From: Acetobacter malorum
GTDB lineage: Bacteria > Pseudomonadota > Alphaproteobacteria > Acetobacterales > Acetobacteraceae
DNA length: 64,000 nt
Direction: 5' to 3'
NCBI RefSeq assembly: GCF_001580615.1
Contig: NZ_LHZC01000050.1
Location: 1-64,000, forward strand
A program made the translations under genes and the position numbers. The notes under the pieces were generated by a model. The model saw nothing but the letters and a program-made list of their open reading frames with translations, had not been told where the DNA came from and searched no databases. The first letter of the stretch is position 1. Every line of letters starts with the position of its first letter. Shown piece by piece: positions 27,242 through 32,982 of this stretch.

Positions 27242-27300
27242 GCACTTATCCCCAGAATCTGAGGATGCCTGCGGGGGTAAGCCTGTGGATAACGGGTACA
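27242..27300. repeat. Inverted DnaA-box element, copy A
   Basis: A 59-bp element that recurs at 48369-48427 with 52 of 59 identical positions and no gaps. It contains TTATCCCCA (one mismatch to the DnaA box TTATCCACA) near its start and TGTGGATAA, an exact box in the opposite orientation, near its end. The core CTGCGGGGGTAAGC is identical in both copies. Both copies lie in long intergenic regions downstream of a tRNA gene. A role in DnaA titration, reactivation or replication control is inferred from the boxes only. Confidence 0.75.
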
Positions 27301-27382
27301 TCTTGCCGGGATTATGTCAGCATTCCTAACACCCTGATAGCTCATGATTTTTAATAACCTGAGCCAAAAAGCGTCCAGAATC

Positions 27383-27431
27383 AAAAAAAGAAGCCCGGCA
27401 CCCCCTGCGTAAGCAGAAAGAGCCGGGCTTC
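27383..27431 (-). terminator. Terminator ending the phage cassette
   Basis: A 10-bp perfect stem GAAGCCCGGC/GCCGGGCTTC (27390-27399 with 27422-27431), with an inner CTGC-GTAA-GCAG hairpin, is followed on minus by T7. It closes the minus-strand phage operon 25 nt beyond its last stop. Confidence 0.88.
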
Positions 27432-27456
27432 TTTGGCAAAACATGATTATCAGAAA

Positions 27457-27582
27457 TTATCTGGGCTTTTTGATTGCCCTGAACAGCATAATCAGGAAAC
27501 CAGCCACAGCAGCACTGACAGCAACAATAATGCGAGAGACGGGTTTCTGACGGTCTTTGAAATCTTCAGACAGTTTTTCCAC
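27457..27582 (-). CDS. 41-aa membrane protein of the phage cassette
   Basis: A 41-residue protein with GTG start, preceded by a strong AAGGAGG 8 nt upstream. It has a charged N-terminal half (VEKLSEDFKDRQKP, first residue Met in vivo) and one transmembrane helix (RIIVAVSAAVAGFLIMLFRA) ending in a basic KKPR tail. Such small membrane proteins occur at the ends of phage lysis modules; the exact role (pinholin, antiholin or other) cannot be read. Two small hairpins lie between it and the preceding ORFs. Confidence 0.65.
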   Translation of the reverse strand: MEKLSEDFKDRQKPVSRIIVAVSAAVAGFLIMLFRAIKKPR

Positions 27583-27657
27583 GGCAGTGTCCTCCTTGTT
27601 TTGAGTGAAAACGTTCTGCAGGCGGCACTGTTCCCAGTGCTTTGCCCTACAGGGCAA

Positions 27658-27750
27658 TCAATCGCGTTTTTTTTCACGTGCCAGACGATTACACGCAGCG
27701 ATTAATGGCCCGCCAGCGGTGGCAGTAATTTTATCGCCCAAACAAATCAT
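27658..27750 (-). CDS. Possible 30-aa ORF overlapping the 38-aa gene
   Basis: An ATG-started frame of 30 codons lies in the +1 frame across the end of the preceding 38-aa gene and ends at TGA 27660-27658. The product would begin MICLGDKITATAGG and end in the basic ACNRLAREKKRD. There is no ribosome site, so translation would depend on coupling to the upstream gene. The case rests on its position in a chain of overlapping genes and is weak. Confidence 0.25.
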   Translation of the reverse strand: MICLGDKITATAGGPLIAACNRLAREKKRD

Positions 27751-27847
27751 TCTGGCTTTTCTTCCAGGACAGCAAAGCCGCAAGACCAGATCCCAGCAGC
27801 ACAGTGCTCAAACTGCCTAAGATCAGGCCGCACTCAAAGCCTGTCAT
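27731..27847 (-). CDS. 38-aa membrane protein of the phage cassette
   Basis: A 38-codon gene whose ATG overlaps the TGA of the upstream lipoprotein gene (ATGA). It has one hydrophobic segment, CGLILGSLSTVLLGSGLAAL, then a short polar tail (LSWKKSQNDLFGR). A function is not assigned; size, single helix and place behind the holin-like gene suit an accessory lysis protein. Confidence 0.55.
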   Translation of the reverse strand: MTGFECGLILGSLSTVLLGSGLAALLSWKKSQNDLFGR

Positions 27848-28392
27848 TGCGCCGCCAGCACGGAGAGTGCTGTTGCCTCCTGCTCATCTGTAACGCTTGG
27901 CAGACTGATTCCCAGAACGCCCTCAAATGCATCGATCACGGTCCGCAACGCATTAAAGATGGTGATAGCCATATTGATCACGCTGTTGGTCACAGTCTGC
28001 TGCGCTGCGACCAACCCGGCACGGATTGCCACGGCAACATTATTAAGATCCACCAACAGCGTATCAATGCGCGTTTTGGCATTCGTGTTGTCGTAGCTGA
28101 CTGTCAGACTACCCTTCGTCTCGGCCGCCAACGCAGAGAGTGCGGTGGACAAAGCGCCACCTGCGGCCTCAATAACGGCCACAGCCGGAGCCCCCATAGC
28201 AGTAGATACGGCCGTGATGCTGAGAATAGTTGTGACAGCATTGATACCAGCCTGTGCGTAGGCCTTAACCTTGGTCGTGTTAAGCGTAAGCGTGGTCGTT
28301 TTCCCGGTTGTCGTCACCGTGCAAGCGGTGAGTGTCCCGGCCGCGGCCACAAGGCTAGTGGAGCGAAGGAAAGTGCGACGGGACTGCATCAT
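27844..28392 (-). CDS. Tat-signal/lipobox protein of the phage lysis module
   Basis: A 182-aa protein whose N-terminus reads SRRTFLRSTSLVAAAGTL followed by TACT, i.e. a twin-arginine motif, a hydrophobic core and a lipobox Cys. The remainder is Thr/Ala/Val-rich with several amphipathic helical stretches (AGINAVTTILSITAVSTAMG) and no known catalytic motif. The ATG overlaps the stop of the holin-like gene (ATGA), and its own stop overlaps the next ATG. A phage lipoprotein at this position could be an outer-membrane spanin-like factor, but the Tat-type signal and length are unusual for that. Confidence 0.6.
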   Translation of the reverse strand: MMQSRRTFLRSTSLVAAAGTLTACTVTTTGKTTTLTLNTTKVKAYAQAGINAVTTILSITAVSTAMGAPAVAVIEAAGGALSTALSALAAETKGSLTVSYDNTNAKTRIDTLLVDLNNVAVAIRAGLVAAQQTVTNSVINMAITIFNALRTVIDAFEGVLGISLPSVTDEQEATALSVLAAQ

Positions 28393-28706
28393 GGTTGCTT
28401 GTCCTGTGGAGTGAGGGAGGCCTGCGCAACCACGCTTTGAGATGCGTCGACCCGCGCTCCAATGTGATTGACGGCCCAGCCGATGTTGAGGCCGATGGCG
28501 GAAACGACCTGATAGGGGATTTTCCATTTGCTCCCGGCTTGCGGAGGCTGGATTGCTGCGGTGACAGCCCCGCAGATGATGATCACCCCGGAGATAACTG
28601 AACTCCACGGTTCTGGAATTGCTGAAAACAAAAGGGGCACCACCGTAGTGATGCCCCCAATTTTAGCCGCATTGACCGCAAAGGCGTTTTTCGTGGTGCC
28701 TGTCAC
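28389..28706 (-). CDS. Holin-like membrane protein
   Basis: A 105-aa protein with GTG start (AAAGGAG 7 nt upstream) that overlaps the endolysin stop as GTGA. Two hydrophobic helices are seen (GGITTVVPLLFSAI and SSVISGVIIICGAVTAAIQP), then a possible third, with a polar tail. Placement right after the endolysin and before other small membrane genes supports a holin or holin-partner role; no named holin family is recognised from motifs. Confidence 0.6.
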   Translation of the reverse strand: MTGTTKNAFAVNAAKIGGITTVVPLLFSAIPEPWSSVISGVIIICGAVTAAIQPPQAGSKWKIPYQVVSAIGLNIGWAVNHIGARVDASQSVVAQASLTPQDKQP

Positions 28707-29137
28707 ATCCCATCTCCTTTCAGGCCAACACGATAAAATGCGTGATGACCAATAGTGCATTTATAAAAGCGACCTTGCGCCCAATAGGGCCGCTGGCCGC
28801 GCCAGTCGTAATAATGATCCGCTCCGCCAGTCAGGTCCGGCAGACAGCCGTTAACCAGGCGACTGACTAAATCCAGAGCCTCACAAAACTGCTTGTCTGA
28901 GTCACTGACTGTCAGAAGTTTCATGCGGTTGGGGTCATTCGTATCCCAACAGGAAAACTGGGCATGTGCCTGACACACACCGGCAATATCACGCCCCCAC
29001 CAGCCCGGGTGGGTTGCCCGGTTACCGATGACGTTCAGGACCGCTTGCAGCCCCCGCGTTCCCTCCCCCCGCGCCTCACCCCATGCCGTACGAGCTGCCG
29101 CCTGCACCGGGTCGGTGATTGGTAGTTTAAGTGTCAT
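28703..29137 (-). CDS. Phage endolysin, SleB/hydrolase_2-type cell-wall hydrolase
   Basis: A 144-aa hydrolase. AARTAWGEARGEGTRGLQAV holds the Glu of the SleB/CwlJ-type (hydrolase_2) fold, followed by VLNVIGNRATHPGWWG and the Cys/Trp-rich middle (CQAHAQFSCWD), then GGADHYYDWRGQRPYW. The family cleaves peptidoglycan glycan strands. There is no signal peptide, so release needs the holin-like partner encoded next. The start at 29137 overlaps the upstream stop as ATGA; the reading could be extended by 4 codons but that lacks support. Confidence 0.85.
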   Translation of the reverse strand: MTLKLPITDPVQAAARTAWGEARGEGTRGLQAVLNVIGNRATHPGWWGRDIAGVCQAHAQFSCWDTNDPNRMKLLTVSDSDKQFCEALDLVSRLVNGCLPDLTGGADHYYDWRGQRPYWAQGRFYKCTIGHHAFYRVGLKGDGM

Positions 29138-29640
29138 GATTTTTCCCAATTCCGGGGAGCAAGTGCATAGACAGAGTCTTGCGGTTGAGGCTGCGGCGCA
29201 GGGGCTGGAATATGGTGGCGGTGCAGGAAACTAACGTTGCCGAACAGGTAGTCATCCCAGGTTTGGCTGGAAAGGATCGTGCCGCCCGCTGCCGCAGCAA
29301 TGGTGCAAATAATCCCGACAATGACTGATCGTGTTCGCCAGCGCCGTAGATTTTCTTCAGCAAGCCGGTTCTGGTTTTCCTGCGCGCCTGTGAGTTTTGC
29401 GAGCTGGGTTACCAGATCAAAAACCCGCACTTCCAGACGGCTTATTCCTGCTGTCGTCGCCACAGTACGCGCATTTTCTTCTGCCCGCATGGTCGCGAGG
29501 TCCTTGCTGATCCCGTCCAGCTTTCCATCAGTCGCGTCCTGCCGCCGCTCAACGGCAGCGAGACGAATCTCATGACCACCAACAATTTCGCGCAGGTCAC
29601 CATCAGCCGCGACGATGAGGCCACTCTGTTCTTCAGTCAT
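29134..29640 (-). CDS. Coiled-coil, single-helix membrane protein of the lysis module
   Basis: A 168-aa protein. Residues ~15-100 are a continuous charged helical region with heptads (GGHEIRLAAVERRQD, LEVRVFDLVTQLAKLTG). A transmembrane helix follows at about 105-125 (SVIVGIICTIAAAAGGTIL), then a Pro/Gln/His-rich tail. The shape resembles XhlA-type hemolysin/holin helpers, though the tail is longer. It is the first gene after the internal terminator and overlaps the endolysin gene, so it heads the lysis module. Confidence 0.6.
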   Translation of the reverse strand: MTEEQSGLIVAADGDLREIVGGHEIRLAAVERRQDATDGKLDGISKDLATMRAEENARTVATTAGISRLEVRVFDLVTQLAKLTGAQENQNRLAEENLRRWRTRSVIVGIICTIAAAAGGTILSSQTWDDYLFGNVSFLHRHHIPAPAPQPQPQDSVYALAPRNWEKS

Positions 29641-29655
29641 AGATTTTCCGGATAC

Positions 29656-29699
29656 AAAAAACCGCCCACACGGCGGTATGTTTTATGCGTATGGGCGGT
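29656..29699 (-). terminator. Internal terminator between tail-fibre and lysis modules
   Basis: On minus ACCGCCCA (29699-29692) pairs with TGGGCGGT and runs into T6. It begins 8 nt beyond the CotH-like stop and ends 16 nt before the next ATG, so it separates two transcription units or attenuates the lysis genes. Confidence 0.82.
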
Positions 29700-29706
29700 C
29701 AGTTTG

Positions 29707-31107
29707 TTAGCCGCTATAACCCCACTGCGCATCGATCCACGCAATACGCGTTGCCGCGTACTGCATGATATACGCAACTGACCATTTCCCCCCCGCCTGC
29801 ATTGAGGCAGGCGCGCCGGTCGCAATATCAAGCGGCCAGTTTGCAATATCCTGCACCATTGAAGCCGGGTCGATCAGATCAACCTGACGCTTGATCGCTG
29901 CGTTGATGTTCTGTGAGGAGATAATTCCAGCATCCCGCAATTCACGCCAGCGCGCGCGTAGTTCCGGCAGGAACACGGTATGTGCCAGGTTAAAAAAGCC
30001 GGGATCCTGATCAGCCTTGCCACCCTTTTTGGTCACCCACCCAATTTGACCTGCATCGGATTGGACGCCCGTGAGGAAGAAAACCAGCCCCCACGTTTCA
30101 TCCTCATCATACGGCCAGAAATACCAGAGCCCGGTGGATGCTGTTGCGTCCCAGCTGCCAAGCTCAAAGTTGTTCTGCATGCTATCAAACGAGCCTGACA
30201 GCTCGCAGATCAGCACATAATCCAGGAACGAGGTCAGATCGAGATACTGCCTATACGTGGCTCTGGCGTCAGTCGTGCCGTTGTTGCATGCTCCCATCCA
30301 ACCAATAATCCGCTGGCAGGCTGCATTGATATCCGGTGAAGATGTCGAGATATCGTCCTGATCATTATAGCCACTGATTGCAGGGGACTGCACCGACCAT
30401 TCTTTGGAGTTAAACGTGCCGCTCCAGAGGCTGGTCGCGTGCTGCGGCTGGATCAGAATGTGCTGGTTATTGCCGTCATCCATCAGGTAGTCATTAACGT
30501 CAGCTGGAGTGCGAATAACATAGAGCCCTAGAAACGCGCCATTCTGCCAGACTTCAACCGGGAAGCCTGCCGTGCTGAACAGAGCAGACGTATGCGTTCC
30601 GAAATCTGTATCATCCCAATAACGATAGGCTGACTGAGGGGCGAGAAGACCGGCAGGATAGCTGTGCATCTGACGCCAGATATCCGGGGTCAGGCTGTCA
30701 CGCACCAATGTTCTGTCGGTCCCGTAGGCTTTCAGCGTGACGCTGCTCATCGGGAACCAGTCACCGATTTTGACAGACAATTTATTGCCAGTCACTGCGT
30801 TGCGCAGCTTCAGCTTCCAGTTTTTTTTATCCGCGTTGGCGGTACTTTGCCCCTGCACCTGCCATGTGCCTGATGCTGAAAACAGCGGCACAGTACCCTC
30901 AAACACAGATACCGAGACAGACGGCGTTGTCGCCAATGTCGGCAGGTCACCCTCAATCAGAATACGCCAAGGCCGCGACGGAACGGGAACCGTAACGTAA
31001 TCCCATTGATCGGCAATGTTGTTGACACCAAGCTGCACCTGTACACCATCCTTGGTATATCCGGTTGTCGGCATCGGATAGGATTTAGCCAAAGATCCGT
31101 CTCCCAT
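29707..31107 (-). CDS. CotH-kinase-like protein in phage tail-fibre operon
   Basis: A 466-aa protein with the ordered pattern of the CotH atypical protein-kinase family. There is an N-terminal beta-rich part, then KKNWKLKLRNAV (nucleotide-binding lysine region), LKAYGTDRTLVRDSLTPDIW, PVEVWQNGAFLGLYVIRTPAD, DLTSFLDYVLICELSGSFDS with following QNNFEL (the D...N pair) and YFWPYDEDETWG (the WDxD-like metal motif). CotH of Bacillus phosphorylates spore-coat proteins. Here the gene sits between a small tail protein and the lysis module, so a virion or fibre-modifying role is inferred. It overlaps the previous gene by 23 nt from ATG 31107, or 44 nt from a TTG at 31128. Confidence 0.75.
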   Translation of the reverse strand: MGDGSLAKSYPMPTTGYTKDGVQVQLGVNNIADQWDYVTVPVPSRPWRILIEGDLPTLATTPSVSVSVFEGTVPLFSASGTWQVQGQSTANADKKNWKLKLRNAVTGNKLSVKIGDWFPMSSVTLKAYGTDRTLVRDSLTPDIWRQMHSYPAGLLAPQSAYRYWDDTDFGTHTSALFSTAGFPVEVWQNGAFLGLYVIRTPADVNDYLMDDGNNQHILIQPQHATSLWSGTFNSKEWSVQSPAISGYNDQDDISTSSPDINAACQRIIGWMGACNNGTTDARATYRQYLDLTSFLDYVLICELSGSFDSMQNNFELGSWDATASTGLWYFWPYDEDETWGLVFFLTGVQSDAGQIGWVTKKGGKADQDPGFFNLAHTVFLPELRARWRELRDAGIISSQNINAAIKRQVDLIDPASMVQDIANWPLDIATGAPASMQAGGKWSVAYIMQYAATRIAWIDAQWGYSG

Positions 31108-31495
31108 AATAGTGGTTGTCGCCGTCAAACATTATTTCGGCACACATCACAGCGCCCGAGCGACTATCTACAAACGGCACACCATCGGGCCAGATGACAT
31201 TGGAAGGCCACGTGACCACAGAGTTACCTGCTGGAGACTGTATGATCAGGATACGCATGATCTGAATCTGCCCAGGCTGACCACCAGTGAGCGTCAGAGA
31301 GCAATCAGTATCTGGCATGATGCGGTAACCGTTATCACCACATGTCACATAGGACAGGGCACAATTAGCGCCGGGATTGACAATGGTTGTCAGGGGCGTG
31401 CCACCGGTAATGACATCCACGATTTGCCCCCCGGAGAGCGTGTTACCACGCCCCCCGGTTGCAACCGCTGCCGAGAAATCAAGCAGGGTAGACAT
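31085..31495 (-). CDS. 136-aa phage structural protein, unknown
   Basis: A 136-aa protein without signal peptide or helices. It is Gly/Thr/Ser-rich and beta-predicted (TLSGGQIVDVITGGTPLTTI, SLTLTGGQPGQIQIMRILII) and ends in an aromatic HYYGRRIFG. The composition and place directly after the S74 fibre suggest a fibre, cap or adhesin-like component. Its start overlaps the fibre stop as TAATG, and its 3' end overlaps the CotH-like gene. No named family is recognised. Confidence 0.6.
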   Translation of the reverse strand: MSTLLDFSAAVATGGRGNTLSGGQIVDVITGGTPLTTIVNPGANCALSYVTCGDNGYRIMPDTDCSLTLTGGQPGQIQIMRILIIQSPAGNSVVTWPSNVIWPDGVPFVDSRSGAVMCAEIMFDGDNHYYGRRIFG

Positions 31496-32559
31496 TAAGC
31501 ACCTGCCTTGGCTTCAAGAGCCGCAACACGGGCGGTCAGAGCCTGCATTTCCGCTTCGCCTGCCGCAGTCAGCAACATGCTCAGTTCGTCGTAGCGTAGA
31601 GACTGCCGGTAAACCTGCTGCCCCTTGTCATCCAGAACTGGCTTCGTTTCAATGTCCGTAAGTGCCCCTTTTGCGTCGCGCACTTCAACCTGCTGCGTCA
31701 GTGCATCCTGACCCCAGATACCAAATGCAGCCGGATCAAGTCCCTCGGCACTCAGGGCCGCGTAAACCTGTTGGGCGATAGCCCCTACATGCCGGCGCGA
31801 ACCACCATCCCGGAAAGTGAAAACAGTGATCGCCTTGCGGATGGCTTGTCCCGCCTTAATCAGCTTTGCACTATCTGCGTAGACGGCGTCCCCCAGCACC
31901 CCAACAACTGCTTTCATGTTGGCGTCTGATGTCTGAATGGCACCAGTGCCTGCAAAAAGCTGAGAAAAGCGGTTGGAGGCACTCCCTAGTGGGATAGTAT
32001 TATCCATGCCTGGAACAAACGCTTTACCCTTAAAAGACGCTGTGCCGTCATTAGTTCCTGTACCACCCTGGAAGAGAAAAACGACACCTGTCGCGCTATC
32101 TGCGTCGGTAGACGTGGTCGTACCGCAAAAAGCTTTTAGAATACACAAATTCGTTTTAGACGGACTACCTAATGCAATCTGTGCCGTGCCATTGTTGTTA
32201 TTGGGATTAACAAACAATGTATTGCCCGATGTACTATACTGCGGGACACCTCCAGGGGCCTGCAAAAACGTTTTTGGAATAGCGGCGTTCGCCGTAGTCT
32301 GTGCCGCAGATGCAGCAGCAGATGCAGAAGATGCTGTCGTCGTTGCTGTTGTTGCGGCCACCTTGGCCGCAGAGGCATCCGATGAAGCTGTCTGGACCGT
32401 AGTAGATAATGTGCTGACATTCTGATTAACTGTTACAAGCGCCGCCGTATTTTGCCCGACAGCACCACTGAGTTCTGCCAGTGTCTGGGAAGTTTTACCT
32501 CCATCCGCAGAAAGGGTGCATGCAGAAAGATCAAGATTCGTTGGTGCGCCATAAGTCAT
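31495..32559 (-). CDS. Tail fibre with S74 endosialidase-type chaperone domain
   Basis: A 354-aa tail fibre. Residues 1-95 hold a short head and an Ala/Thr/Ser-rich heptad region (trimeric coiled coil). Residues ~95-205 are a Gly/Asn/Thr-rich beta part with typical receptor-binding composition. Residues 206-354 are the self-cleaving intramolecular chaperone: TSDANMK supplies the Ser211/Lys216 dyad with the family's 5-residue spacing, followed by RRHVGAIAQQVYAAL. The S74 domain folds the trimer and is then released. The stop overlaps the next start (TAATG). Confidence 0.85.
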   Translation of the reverse strand: MTYGAPTNLDLSACTLSADGGKTSQTLAELSGAVGQNTAALVTVNQNVSTLSTTVQTASSDASAAKVAATTATTTASSASAAASAAQTTANAAIPKTFLQAPGGVPQYSTSGNTLFVNPNNNNGTAQIALGSPSKTNLCILKAFCGTTTSTDADSATGVVFLFQGGTGTNDGTASFKGKAFVPGMDNTIPLGSASNRFSQLFAGTGAIQTSDANMKAVVGVLGDAVYADSAKLIKAGQAIRKAITVFTFRDGGSRRHVGAIAQQVYAALSAEGLDPAAFGIWGQDALTQQVEVRDAKGALTDIETKPVLDDKGQQVYRQSLRYDELSMLLTAAGEAEMQALTARVAALEAKAGA

Positions 32560-32565
32560 GAAAAA

Positions 32566-32862
32566 TCACTCCGAAGCGGCGCACAGAACGCCGACATTAT
32601 TGATTGTATTGGGGTAGTAGGTGGTGCCGTCCGTCAGGATTACGCCCGTCGTGGGGTGAACTGACAGACCGGCAGGCAGCGTGGCCGAACCGGCCATATA
32701 GACGCCTCCGTTAAGAGTGACGTCCGCAGGAAGCGTGCCAACCGTATCGGCCATCAGCACAGCACCACTCTGGTCGATGAAATACGTTCCTGTCGGCAAC
32801 TGGGCATCAGTGGCCAGAAAGGCCGACGAAGTGTTGCCACTTGTGGATTGTGCGTCTTGCAT
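32566..32862 (-). CDS. 98-aa phage tail-associated protein
   Basis: A 98-aa beta-rich protein with repeating short strands (PTGTYFIDQSGAVLMADTV, PADVTLNGGVYMAGS, PTTGVILTDGTTYYP) like small phage head-tail or fibre-adapter proteins. It is the first gene of the cassette and lies 6 nt upstream of the S74 fibre. Its ATG comes only ~15 nt after the T-tract of a terminator and no good ribosome site or promoter is seen, so this may be the point where the phage segment was cut. Confidence 0.6.
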   Translation of the reverse strand: MQDAQSTSGNTSSAFLATDAQLPTGTYFIDQSGAVLMADTVGTLPADVTLNGGVYMAGSATLPAGLSVHPTTGVILTDGTTYYPNTINNVGVLCAASE

Positions 32863-32874
32863 TGTTTTGTCCGG

Positions 32875-32906
32875 AAAAAAGAAAAGCCACCCCGAAGAGT
32901 GGCTTT
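32875..32906 (-). terminator. Terminator between TonB receptor and phage cassette
   Basis: On minus AAAGCCAC-(8 nt)-GTGGCTTT, then a T-rich run broken by one C. It lies ~75 nt beyond the receptor stop and just ahead of the first phage gene. A separate palindrome AAGAGAA-A-TTCTCTT lies nearer the receptor at about 32921-32935. Confidence 0.8.
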
Positions 32907-32982
32907 GTAAAAACGGATCAAAAGAGAAATTCTCTTATCCCCGATGTTATCCAGACTTAAGCATGACCACGCGGGGCGGCAA

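Larger units (their letters stand above)
27457..32862 (-). mobile_element. Isolated phage tail-fibre and lysis cassette
   Basis: Ten consecutive minus-strand genes read as a late phage segment. First are tail-fibre-type genes (98 aa, S74 fibre, 136 aa, CotH-like), then an internal terminator, then a lysis module (coiled-coil membrane protein, endolysin, holin-like, lipoprotein and three tiny ORFs). No integrase, repressor, terminase, portal, capsid or tape-measure gene is seen in or beside it. It is bounded by a terminator on each side. It may be a decayed prophage end, a domesticated module or part of a tail-like particle locus. No duplicated tRNA-Leu 3' end (att) was found at the far side. 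Confidence 0.75.

Noticed and set aside
27265-27300. Short similar ORFs inside both DnaA-box elements (MPAGVSLW / MAAGVSLW)
   Set aside because: The similarity follows from the DNA repeat, diverges right after it, and neither has a ribosome site.
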